From Nocardia mangyaensis (GTDB taxonomy: Bacteria; Actinomycetota; Actinomycetes; Mycobacteriales; Mycobacteriaceae): 64,000 bases of DNA. The position numbers and the translations under genes were made by a program. The notes under the pieces are model-generated. The model worked only from the letters and a program-made list of their open reading frames with translations, was not told the origin of the DNA and searched no databases. The stretch is from contig NZ_CP018082.1 of the NCBI RefSeq assembly GCF_001886715.1, forward strand, positions 3,038,001 to 3,102,000. The letters are read 5' to 3'. Shown here one piece after another: positions 28,557 through 36,566 of this stretch (position 1 is the first letter of the stretch; each line of letters starts with the position of its first letter).

Positions 28557-29506
28557 CGACCGCGGGGCCGAACGAGTTGCCGCTGCGGGTCACCGGGCTG
28601 CGGACGCTGTGCGAAGGGATTCGCGAAGTGACCCTGGGGCTCGCGGGCGATGGGGTGCTGCCGTCCTTCGCGCCCGGTAGCCATCTGGCGGTCGGCTGGG
28701 CTGACGGTGAACGGAACTCCTACTCGCTGACCGGTCCGATGGTCGAACCCCGGCACTACTCCATCTCGGTACGTCACGACCGTGCGGGTCGTGGCGGGTC
28801 GGCGTGGGTGCACTCGTTGCGGGTCGGCGACGATGTGGTCGCCTCGCGGCCGCGCAGTGCCTTCGCCCCAGTGGCCGATGCCCGTCATCACGTGTTGGTC
28901 GCCGGCGGGATCGGTGTCACGCCGATCGTCTCGCATGTTCGCGCGGCGGTCATGTGGCAGCGCTCCTTTGAGGTGGTCTACGTCCACCGCCCGGGCGCCG
29001 ACGCCCATGCCGAGGACCTGCGCGCGCTGGCGCGCGACCGGCTGACGATCCTGCGGAGCGGGCCGGAACTGTTGGCGCACATGAAAGCTCGCCTGTTCGA
29101 CGTTCCGCTGGGTGCGCACCTGTACGTGTGTGGACCCGAAGGACTGATCGAGGCGGTGACCTCGGCCGCGCTCGACGCGGGCTGGCACCGGCAACGTCTG
29201 CACGCGGAGCCGTTCGCCTCCGCCGCCGCGGCGGGCGGTGCGCCGTTCGCCGCACGCCTCGGACGCAGCGGCGCGCTGGTTCCCGTCGGCGCCGAGACTT
29301 CGCTGCTCGAAGCGCTGCTGGCCCGCGGCATCGCGGTGCCCAACTTGTGCAGGCAGGGCGTGTGTGGCGAATGCAAACTCACCGTCCGCGGCGGCGGGAT
29401 CGATCACCGCGACACCTATCTCACCGACGACGAGCGAGCCGCGGGCGACGCGATGATGCCGTGCGTGTCCCGCGCCGTCGGCGACCGAGTGGAACTGGAA
29501 CTGTGA
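28553..29506 (+). CDS. PDR/VanB-type reductase subunit of the dimethylamine monooxygenase
   Basis: 317 residues with three domains in order: a flavin-binding barrel (HYSISVRHD near residue 65), an NAD-binding domain (VLVAGGIGVTPI near 114, YVCGPEGLIEAV near 187) and a C-terminal [2Fe-2S] ferredoxin (CRQGVCGEC near 266 and a fourth Cys in MPCVSR). It passes electrons from NAD(P)H to the heme subunit. It starts in ATGA overlap with the gene before and ends in TGATG overlap with the gene after. Confidence 0.9.
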   Translation: MTTAGPNELPLRVTGLRTLCEGIREVTLGLAGDGVLPSFAPGSHLAVGWADGERNSYSLTGPMVEPRHYSISVRHDRAGRGGSAWVHSLRVGDDVVASRPRSAFAPVADARHHVLVAGGIGVTPIVSHVRAAVMWQRSFEVVYVHRPGADAHAEDLRALARDRLTILRSGPELLAHMKARLFDVPLGAHLYVCGPEGLIEAVTSAALDAGWHRQRLHAEPFASAAAAGGAPFAARLGRSGALVPVGAETSLLEALLARGIAVPNLCRQGVCGECKLTVRGGGIDHRDTYLTDDERAAGDAMMPCVSRAVGDRVELEL

Positions 29507-30504
29507 TGATCTACCGCAACGCCGACATCGAGAACTACCCATTTCCGTTCCCGCGCGACCAGTACCGATACAGCACCAACCTCGAACCGACCGGTCGGCG
29601 CAACGCTTCGGCCGCGGGCGGGTGGGGTGACCGCCGCGTCGACATCGACCGTCGCTATCGCAGCGAACTCGACGAACGCGCGCGCATCCTCGCCGCGGAT
29701 CCCTCCCGATCGCAGTGCCTGCCACACATGGTGCCCGCGTGCTGGGACGCCATGCTGACGCTGATGCGCGAGCTGGCCGCCGACTACCCGGCAACGATGC
29801 GTCTGGATCGAATATCTCCGGATGACAACACGTTTCGGTGGCGCAACGACCTGCTCGGCATCGACGATACCTTCACCTTCGGCGACCCGGCCACCTTGCC
29901 CACCGCCCCACTGGACTACATCTGCGGCCAGATCCAAGAAGATGTTGTGTTGCTCGATCAGCGGGCAGGCCAACTCTGGGGTGACGCGGGTGTTGTCACC
30001 TTCGCGGCCAATTGGTCGTTCGGATTCGACATCGGGATGAGCTTCCTGCAGATCCACGGGCCGGTGCCGCGCGTGCACAGCGAGAAGGTCATCACCAGGG
30101 CGCACGAGTTCTTGATGCGGCTCGAGCCCGGCCAGAGCTTCCGGCGCACCAACTGGTCGCTGACGGTCGACGGCAAACTCGACACCGCCACCGAGACCTA
30201 CCGCGAGTGGGGCCGCGACCGCCGCACCCTCGCCGAGGGTCCACTCGACGAAGTGGGCGACCGCCTGTTCCTGAGAACCGAAGTGCAGCACCTGATCCGG
30301 CTGCCGCACTCGGGTGCGGTGATGTTCCTGATCCGTACCTACCTGCTGCCGTTCGCGGCGATCGCGACGGTCGACGCCTGGGCCGACCGGCTGTACCGGG
30401 TGCTCGAGGACCTGCCCCACGACATGACCGAGTACAAGGGACTCGAGCGCACTCGTGGCCCGGCGCTGCGCTGGCTCGCCACCTTCGGTGGTGTGACGCC
30501 ATGA
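29506..30504 (+). CDS. Heme-dependent oxidative N-demethylase alpha subunit (DUF3445/HODM-alpha)
   Basis: 332 residues matching the HODM-alpha/DUF3445 family (a PAS-like heme fold in the enzyme from Pseudomonas mendocina). Recognisable blocks are LDYICGQIQEDVVLLD near residue 136, IHGPVPRVHSEKV near 186 and RTEVQHLIRLPHSGAVMFLIRTYL near 260. It oxidises dimethylamine to methylamine and formaldehyde with O2 and electrons from the reductase encoded just upstream. The ATG is in TGATG overlap with the reductase stop. Confidence 0.87.
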   Translation: MIYRNADIENYPFPFPRDQYRYSTNLEPTGRRNASAAGGWGDRRVDIDRRYRSELDERARILAADPSRSQCLPHMVPACWDAMLTLMRELAADYPATMRLDRISPDDNTFRWRNDLLGIDDTFTFGDPATLPTAPLDYICGQIQEDVVLLDQRAGQLWGDAGVVTFAANWSFGFDIGMSFLQIHGPVPRVHSEKVITRAHEFLMRLEPGQSFRRTNWSLTVDGKLDTATETYREWGRDRRTLAEGPLDEVGDRLFLRTEVQHLIRLPHSGAVMFLIRTYLLPFAAIATVDAWADRLYRVLEDLPHDMTEYKGLERTRGPALRWLATFGGVTP

Positions 30505-30625
30505 AGCACTTAACAAGGACGTCACCGTAGGTCGACCTCTCGAAACCAACGGGATGGTCCACTACTGGTGGACCGAGATTCTCAATGGCAGACTCCTGCC
30601 GCATGACCCTCTGAGGTAGACAACA
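30505..30625. other. Spacer before amtB, with a possible 21-codon ORF
   Basis: An ATG at 30554 opens a 21-codon frame ending TAG at 30617-30619, partly overlapping a 7-bp inverted repeat (30556-30562 / 30568-30574). The upstream codons in that frame also read like protein but have no start. It could be a remnant or a leader peptide. GAGG at 30613-30616 serves as ribosome-binding site of amtB. Confidence 0.3.
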
Positions 30626-31978
30626 ATGGAAGAAGCAATAGTCGCGGCGGATACCGCCTGGATTCTCGCCGCCTTCGCCGCGGTGAGCTTGATGGTTCCC
30701 GGCCTGGCCATGTTCTACGGCGGCATGGTGAGCGCGAAGAACACGCTCAACATGGCGATGATGACATTCGGCGCCTTCGCCGTTGTCGGCATCCTGTGGG
30801 TGCTGTTCGGTTACTCTGCCGTGCTGGGCAATTCGCTCGGCGGGGCCGGGCTGCTCGGTGATCCACTCGAGGCGCTCGGTCTCGCGTCGATGCTGACAGC
30901 GCCGGAGGTTCCCGCGCTCCCGCCCGCGCTCGTCGCCGGGTTCCAGTTGCTGTTCGCCGCCATCACCGTCGCGCTGATCTCCGGCGCCGTCGCCGACCGG
31001 ATGAAGTTCGGCGCCTGGATGGTCTTCGCCGGGGTATGGGCCACGCTGGTGTATTTCCCTGTCGCCCATTGGGTTTTCGCGTTCGACTCCGCAGACGGAT
31101 CGATCACTGGCGGCTGGATCGCCAACAAGCTCGCCGCTGTCGACTTCGCCGGTGGCACCGCGGTCCACGTCAACGCCGGTGTCGCGGCCCTGGCCCTGGT
31201 GCTCGTGCTCGGCAAGCGTGGGAACTTCGCGAATCCGCCACGACCGCACAGTCTTCCGTTGACCATGCTCGGCGCGGGCATCCTGCTGTTCGGCTGGTTC
31301 GGCTTCAACGGCGGGTCCGCGCTCTCGGCCGGCAACAGCGCCGCGGTCGTCGTACTGAACACGCTGGCTGCCGCGTGCGCGGGTATCTGCGCGTGGCTGC
31401 TGGTCGAGAAGCTGCGCGAGGGTCATGCCACGTCGTTGGGCGCCAGTTCCGGCCTGATCTCCGCGCTGGTCGGCATCACCCCGGCTTGCGGGGCCGTCTC
31501 GCCGATGGGCGCGCTGCTTATCGGCGGTGCCGCGGGTGCGCTGTGCTGCCTCGCGGTCTCGATCAAGTTCCGGCTCGGCTACGACGACTCGCTCGACGTG
31601 GTCGGAATCCACATGGTCGGCGGCATTCTCGGCACGCTGCTCATCGGCTTCATCGCCGATCCCAAGGCACCCAACGGGGTGGCGGGGCTGCTCTACGGCG
31701 GCGGGGTCGACCTGCTGTGGCGGCAGACGGTCGCGGTGGTGGCGGTGCTCGCGTACAGCTTCATCGTCACCTGGCTGATCGCGAAGGCGCTCGACAAGAC
31801 CATGGGTCTGCGCGTGCATCACGAGAAGGAGGCCGAGGGTCTGGACGTGGCCGTCCACGGCGAGTCCGCGTACGCGATGGAGACGATTCCCGTCGCGTCG
31901 GTTCCCGTCGCGGAAGCCGAGGCGGTCGAAGCCGCCGAGGCGATCACCACCGATGCGGTGGAGGCGCCCGTCCGCTGA
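30626..31978 (+). CDS. amtB: Ammonium/methylammonium transporter
   Basis: 450 residues with eleven or so membrane helices of the Amt/MEP/Rh family. Typical segments are MFYGGMVSAKNTLNM near residue 28, VHVNAGVAALALVLVLGKR near 178, GWFGFNGGSAL near 221 and DDSLDVVGIHMVGGILGTL near 325, with the conserved pore His pair in VHVNAG and GIHMVGG. It would take up ammonium or methylammonium. No glnK gene accompanies it, so it belongs to the methylamine operon rather than to the housekeeping nitrogen locus. Confidence 0.93.
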   Translation: MEEAIVAADTAWILAAFAAVSLMVPGLAMFYGGMVSAKNTLNMAMMTFGAFAVVGILWVLFGYSAVLGNSLGGAGLLGDPLEALGLASMLTAPEVPALPPALVAGFQLLFAAITVALISGAVADRMKFGAWMVFAGVWATLVYFPVAHWVFAFDSADGSITGGWIANKLAAVDFAGGTAVHVNAGVAALALVLVLGKRGNFANPPRPHSLPLTMLGAGILLFGWFGFNGGSALSAGNSAAVVVLNTLAAACAGICAWLLVEKLREGHATSLGASSGLISALVGITPACGAVSPMGALLIGGAAGALCCLAVSIKFRLGYDDSLDVVGIHMVGGILGTLLIGFIADPKAPNGVAGLLYGGGVDLLWRQTVAVVAVLAYSFIVTWLIAKALDKTMGLRVHHEKEAEGLDVAVHGESAYAMETIPVASVPVAEAEAVEAAEAITTDAVEAPVR

Positions 31979-31995
31979 CCCGCGACCTCGCGCCC

Positions 31996-32026
31996 GCCCC
32001 CTTTCGGTCCATCACCGAGAGGGGGC
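31996..32026 (+). terminator. Terminator after amtB
   Basis: GCCCCCTTTCGGT pairs with ACCGAGAGGGGGC (one G-T pair) around a 5-base loop, 18 bp after the amtB stop. Confidence 0.65.
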
Positions 32027-32043
32027 GTTCGGCGTGCGCAAGG

Positions 32044-32060
32044 GTTTCCTCAGAGGAAAC
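32044..32060. promoter_or_regulatory. Palindromic operator of the XRE-cupin regulator
   Basis: GTTTCCTC-A-GAGGAAAC is a perfect 8+1+8 palindrome ending 11 bp before the regulator's ATG. The GTTTCCT half recurs three times in the dmm/mgs control region at 27.4-27.6 kb, which points to autoregulation and to control of that region by the same protein. Confidence 0.55.
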
Positions 32061-32071
32061 TTCGGTCGGCT

Positions 32072-32746
32072 ATGATCGACGCTATGACAGCCCGACTGGT
32101 CCAGGAAGTTCGCGACACCGGCGACCCCGCTCCCGTCCAGCGTGAGGTCACCGGGACCGCGCCCACCGGCAACGATCTCGAGGAGGCGATCGCCCGGCAG
32201 GTGCGCGCGCTGCGCAAGGCCGCCGGGCTGTCGGTGGGCGACATGGCCGACAAGGTCGGCATCTCCAAGGCGATGCTGTCGAAGATCGAGAACGCCCAGA
32301 CTTCGTGCAGTCTCTCGACTCTCGCGCGCCTGGCCGCTGGCCTCGACGTCCCCGTCACCTCGCTGTTCCGAGGCGCCGACACCGAGCGCGAAGCGGTGTA
32401 TGTCGAATCAGGGCACGGCGCGGTGATCGTCGGCCGCGGAACCCGCGTCGGTCACCACTACGAACTACTCGGGGCATTGCGTGGCCAACACAAGCGCCTC
32501 GAACCCGTCCTCGTCACCCTCACCAACGCCAGCGAGATCTTTCCGCGCTTCCAGCACGCGGGCACTGAACTGCTCTACATGCTCGAGGGCGTGATGGTCT
32601 ACGGACACGGCGACGCTGAATACACTCTGCGACCAGGCGATTCGCTGCTGCTCGACGGCGAGGGCATTCACGGCCCGAACGATCTGGTCAGGCTCCCGAT
32701 CAAGTTCCTCGCGGTCACCGCCTACCCGGACAACCACGAGTCCTGA
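32072..32746 (+). CDS. XRE-cupin transcriptional regulator
   Basis: 224 residues: an N-terminal XRE helix-turn-helix at about residues 42-95 (RQVRALRKAAGLSVGDMADKVGISKAMLSKIEN) and a C-terminal cupin sensor domain (ELLYMLEGVMVYGHGDAEYTLRPGDSLLLDGEGIHG near 165-200). PuuR-like proteins of this build respond to amines or amino acids. A second in-frame ATG lies at 32084. It is the last gene of the methylamine block and is preceded by a palindrome, so it probably controls amine catabolism and itself. Confidence 0.88.
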   Translation: MIDAMTARLVQEVRDTGDPAPVQREVTGTAPTGNDLEEAIARQVRALRKAAGLSVGDMADKVGISKAMLSKIENAQTSCSLSTLARLAAGLDVPVTSLFRGADTEREAVYVESGHGAVIVGRGTRVGHHYELLGALRGQHKRLEPVLVTLTNASEIFPRFQHAGTELLYMLEGVMVYGHGDAEYTLRPGDSLLLDGEGIHGPNDLVRLPIKFLAVTAYPDNHES

Positions 32747-32753
32747 TCGACGT

Positions 32754-32790
32754 CGATCGCCCCCGTCGCAGGGTGCGACGGGGGCGATCG
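32754..32790. terminator. Bidirectional terminator
   Basis: A perfect 17-bp stem (CGATCGCCCCCGTCGCA and its complement) with a GGG loop sits between the convergent XRE-cupin and permease genes. Confidence 0.8.
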
Positions 32791-32803
32791 GATGTCGTGG
32801 AGA

Positions 32804-34411
32804 CTACGAGCCTGCTTCGGCTTCGGCGGCCCGGAGGAAACTGGGCGTATTCGACGCGCAGGCCAAGCAGATGGCCTGGTGGTCCGCGGACGGGTCACGG
32901 TCCATTTCATAGGCGATGTAGGAATCCTCGCAACGATGGCACCGCACGCGTGTTTCCCAGGGATCCTCGACCTCGGTGCGCGGGTCGTGCGGACGGTCGA
33001 GGACGAACCAGCCGGGCTTCGAGATACGGAGCGCGACAGCGTAGATGGCTGCGGCGAGTACGCAGCTCACCGGTGGTGCCCACACCGTGCCCGACGCGCC
33101 ACCGAAGGCGACCAGAGCGATGCCGACAGCCGACGAGACCGACCAGGCGGTCATTCCCGCGGGGTTGACCGCTGGCACCCGGCCGGGCCGGAACTCCGCG
33201 GTGCCCAGCGCCGAACCGCTGCGTGACGTCAGGGCGATGTGGGTCATCGCGATCGCCACCCAGCTGACGATGATCACGCCCTGGTAGCTCAGTGCCTGCA
33301 GGATCCAGGTCAGGACATTCGTGAGCATCATGACGTAGACGACCACCGCGACCACACCCAGCCAGAACACCCGGGGGAGCGTGATCTTCAGTGCTCGTAC
33401 GAAAAAGTTCTGCAGGTTGGTCGAGGCCAGATAGAAGTTGCCGGTATTGACCCGGGTCTGACTGATGAGCACCCACAGCAGACCCCAGAAGCCCATCATC
33501 GCGATGATCCCGAGAATGGCCGACTCCTCGTTGAGCGGGCCCTCGATCTCGATGGTGTGCGCCAGGAACATGCCGACGACAGCGTTGACGAACAGCGTCA
33601 TCACGTAGAACGGCGTACCGAAGGTGACCCGCCCGTTGAACACCGCGTCGGCGGGCTTACCGAAGCGGGCGAAGTCCCAGGCCATCATCGTGACGACCCA
33701 CACACCCATGTAGATCGTGTAGGCGAACCACCAGCCGGGGACGCCAGAGCTGGCGGCAGCGGCGGGCTCATAGGTCAGCCAGTCGTTGGAGTAGCCGTAC
33801 TCCGCGATGGTCCACGCCACCGAGCCGACCAGCCCGAGCAGATACAGCGGCAGCAGCCATCCGTTGATCTTGTCGAGCCAGGTTGTCACCCCGCGCATGG
33901 CCAGCGGCGCCTGGTAGAGGACGACGATCAGCGCGCACACCGCGATCGGCACCGCGGGCAGATACGCGTGCAGCGCGGCGGCGACGATCGCGCCCTCGGC
34001 GACCACGTAATAGGTGATGGTGATGCCGAACAGCGCGGCCGCGAAAGCCGAACCGGCCCTGCCGAACAGGGCACGAGAGAACAGCGAGACGCTGGTGCCG
34101 GTCTTGGCGGCGTAGCGAGCGGCGACGGAGTTGATCACGCCATAGCTGACGGCCGACGCGGCGATGCCGATCAAGGTGTCGATCGTGCCGACGGCGAGGG
34201 TGACGGTGCTACCGACGACCACCCAGAACATCGCGCTCATCAGACCGAACCAGGCCATCGAGATCGACAGTCTGCCGCTGCGCCACGACAGCGGGACGAT
34301 GTGCAACGAATAGTCTTCGGCGGCAGCGTGTTCGAGGACCTTGGGGTCGTCGGTGGTTGACGTGACGAGTGGGGGTATGTCGCTGGTGCGCAGCGGCGGC
34401 GAAACGGACAT
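32804..34411 (-). CDS. NCS1-family permease (cytosine/purine/hydantoin type) with a C-terminal zinc-ribbon tail
   Basis: 535 residues with about twelve membrane helices of the NCS1 family (WFGLMSAMFWVVVGSTVTLAVG, FSRALFGRAGSAFAAALFG, WWFAYTIYMGVWVVTMMAWDFARF). After the last helix a cytoplasmic tail of about 60 residues carries CHRC and CLAC, 27 residues apart, unusual for this family. I start at the ATG at 34411 because AAGGAAGA precedes it; a longer frame from 34492 adds a proline-rich start. With HyuB and HyuA encoded just upstream on the same strand, it is the likely uptake system for hydantoin or a related cyclic amide. Confidence 0.83.
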   Translation of the reverse strand: MSVSPPLRTSDIPPLVTSTTDDPKVLEHAAAEDYSLHIVPLSWRSGRLSISMAWFGLMSAMFWVVVGSTVTLAVGTIDTLIGIAASAVSYGVINSVAARYAAKTGTSVSLFSRALFGRAGSAFAAALFGITITYYVVAEGAIVAAALHAYLPAVPIAVCALIVVLYQAPLAMRGVTTWLDKINGWLLPLYLLGLVGSVAWTIAEYGYSNDWLTYEPAAAASSGVPGWWFAYTIYMGVWVVTMMAWDFARFGKPADAVFNGRVTFGTPFYVMTLFVNAVVGMFLAHTIEIEGPLNEESAILGIIAMMGFWGLLWVLISQTRVNTGNFYLASTNLQNFFVRALKITLPRVFWLGVVAVVVYVMMLTNVLTWILQALSYQGVIIVSWVAIAMTHIALTSRSGSALGTAEFRPGRVPAVNPAGMTAWSVSSAVGIALVAFGGASGTVWAPPVSCVLAAAIYAVALRISKPGWFVLDRPHDPRTEVEDPWETRVRCHRCEDSYIAYEMDRDPSADHQAICLACASNTPSFLRAAEAEAGS

Positions 34412-34520
34412 CGAGTCTTCCTTCGATTCGAGCGGGGGTGCTGGCGCCGTTGCCGGCCGGGGAGTCGGGAGCGGGGGTGCCGCGGATGCCACCGCGTCGT
34501 GGCATCCGCGACAACAGGTT

Positions 34521-36530
34521 TCAGACCGCGGCGGGTTCGGCGGTCAGCGTGCCCAAGACGTAGGGGATGGCCGGGTCGTCGGTCCAGTGCACGATGGTGC
34601 GGCGGCGCAGCATCGCCCGGAACTGATCGGTGGTGTTCGGCAGCACCTCGCCGCTGCCCCAATCGAGGATCACGCCATACTGGCGGACGCAGTCCATCTC
34701 GTTGATCAGCCCGGTCTGATACTCGGTGGACACCTCGGCGGGGTCCTTCGCCATCCAGGCGTGCCGGTTGGCGCGGATGTAGTCGCGCGCGGCGGCGGTT
34801 GCCTCGAGATCGACCGCGTACTCGAAGATTTCGGGGTCGACCTCGCGGATGACGACGCCGTAGTCCTTCTCGGCCCGCTCGATCGTCACGTACCCGTCGA
34901 TGACATCCTCGAGCACGGCGTCGATGTCGCGCTGCAGGGCGTCGCCGAGCCCGCCGCCGCCGGCGGAGGGGCGGGTGAACTCGTCACCGGATTTGATCGG
35001 CAGCGCGGCGAAGATCGATCCGAGATACTGCTGTTGGTCGGTGCCCTTGTTGAGCCACACGCCGTGCGGGATGGACGGTAGCCCGCCCCACAGGCCCCAG
35101 GTCACCGAGCGTTCCCGGTCGCAGCAGTACGACATCACCGTGTTGTTGCTCGCCCACAGCTTGCCGCCCTTCTCGGCGCCGAGGCCGCCTCGGAACTTGC
35201 CCGGCCCACCGGAATCGGGCACCAGATCGTGGCGGGAGGTGAGTACCGGTGCGAGGCGTTCCTGGCCTTCGAAGGGTTGGGTGCCGTACTGGACACCGAA
35301 CACCGCGGCGGAGGCGTTGTAGCCGTCGGCGCCGTTGCGGGCGCCCCAGCCGCCCATCATCCAGTCGTACCACATGAAATTCGGGTTGCCGGATTCGCGC
35401 CCGTCTCGCCCGCCGACCAGCAGATACTCGAGATTGAACGTGCACGCCATCGCCCGATCGGGCTGGATGTCGGACCAGATCTCGAAGACCGAGCTCATGA
35501 TCTTCTCGAACGGTCCCGAACAGAATCCGGCGCACGGCGAGGGCCAGTCGGCATTGACCACCGAACCGAGCGGACCGAGATCGGCGGTGACCACGCGGTA
35601 GAAGCCGGAGTTGAGCGGGATATCCGGGAACTGCATCTTCGTGCCCGCGACGATGCCGGCGAACGAGCCGCCGAACCCGGCGTTGAGCATCGACGAGATC
35701 GACGCGTGCGATTCGCTCAGGTCGTAGTGCACCGAGTCGCCGGAAATCGTCATCTTCATGGTCACCGGGATCAGGCCCTCGCCGAGCGCGGGGTCCTGGT
35801 CGATGTAGTCCTCGGTGTACCAGACACCATCGGGCAGCGACGAGATCTTCGCGCGGGTCAGCTCCTCGACGTAGTCCTGCACCTCGGCCATTGCGGTTTT
35901 GATGGTCTCGACGCCGTATTTGTCGCACAGGCGCTGGATCTCGCGTTCGGCGACACGGGTGGCCTCGGCCTGGGCCTGCATGTCGCCGATGATGTCGCGC
36001 GGATTGCGGGTGTTCTTGGCGATCAGATACGCGACGTCCTCGAGGAATTCGTCCTTGCTCCAGAGCCGGGTCGGCGGAATGCGCAGGCCCTCACCCATGT
36101 GGTCGAGTGCCTTGACGTTGAACGAACCCGGCGTCGCGCCGCCCACATCGGCCCAGTGCCCGTTGGCCTGCGCATAGCCGAGCAGCTCCCCGTGGTAATA
36201 GATCGGCCGGATGATGCGGGTGTCGTTGAAGTGGCTGCCGCCTTCGTAAACATCGTTGATGATGAAAACGTCGCCGGGGTGGATATCGCCCTCGAACTGC
36301 CGGATGACGGCCTTGGCGGTGTAGTGCAGTGTGCCGACGTGGGCCGCGATGTCGCCGGTGCCCTGCATCACCGTGTTGCCCTCGGTGTCGCAGAGGGCCG
36401 AGGAGAAGTCGCGCGAATAGATGACGAAGGAGTAGCAGGTCCGCAGGATCTGCTCAGCCATCTGGTCGACGGTGTTGATGAAGGCATTCTTGAGTACCTC
36501 GAAGGTCACCGGATCAAGTGATGTTGGCAT
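34521..36530 (-). CDS. hyuB: Hydantoinase B/oxoprolinase-family subunit (HyuB)
   Basis: 669 residues of the HyuB/OplaB family: LRTCYSFVIYSRDFSSALCDTEG near residue 28, HVGTLHYTAKAV near 64, a PGDVFIINDVYEGGSHFND metal-binding block near 84 and a DWPSPCAGFCSGPFEK segment near 325. HyuA and HyuB together hydrolyse a cyclic amide (hydantoin, N-methylhydantoin, 5-oxoproline) at the cost of ATP. The N-carbamoyl product could go to the M20 hydrolase at 20.6 kb. 36 bp separate it from hyuA. Confidence 0.88.
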   Translation of the reverse strand: MPTSLDPVTFEVLKNAFINTVDQMAEQILRTCYSFVIYSRDFSSALCDTEGNTVMQGTGDIAAHVGTLHYTAKAVIRQFEGDIHPGDVFIINDVYEGGSHFNDTRIIRPIYYHGELLGYAQANGHWADVGGATPGSFNVKALDHMGEGLRIPPTRLWSKDEFLEDVAYLIAKNTRNPRDIIGDMQAQAEATRVAEREIQRLCDKYGVETIKTAMAEVQDYVEELTRAKISSLPDGVWYTEDYIDQDPALGEGLIPVTMKMTISGDSVHYDLSESHASISSMLNAGFGGSFAGIVAGTKMQFPDIPLNSGFYRVVTADLGPLGSVVNADWPSPCAGFCSGPFEKIMSSVFEIWSDIQPDRAMACTFNLEYLLVGGRDGRESGNPNFMWYDWMMGGWGARNGADGYNASAAVFGVQYGTQPFEGQERLAPVLTSRHDLVPDSGGPGKFRGGLGAEKGGKLWASNNTVMSYCCDRERSVTWGLWGGLPSIPHGVWLNKGTDQQQYLGSIFAALPIKSGDEFTRPSAGGGGLGDALQRDIDAVLEDVIDGYVTIERAEKDYGVVIREVDPEIFEYAVDLEATAAARDYIRANRHAWMAKDPAEVSTEYQTGLINEMDCVRQYGVILDWGSGEVLPNTTDQFRAMLRRRTIVHWTDDPAIPYVLGTLTAEPAAV

Positions 36531-36566
36531 GGTTCACCTCAATGAATTCGATAGGGAGATAAGGGA

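Noticed and set aside
30556..30574. 7-bp inverted repeat before amtB as a regulatory site
   Set aside because: Short, within the possible small ORF, and of a length expected by chance in GC-rich DNA.
30092..31858. 588-codon minus-strand frame opposite amtB
   Set aside because: Antisense to a highly conserved transporter; composition (Gln/Arg/His/Asp) typical of a GC shadow.
33239..34360. 373-codon plus-strand frame opposite the NCS1 permease
   Set aside because: Antisense shadow without recognisable features.
35229..36521. 430-codon plus-strand frame opposite hyuB
   Set aside because: Antisense shadow of a conserved gene, no ribosome-binding site or domain.
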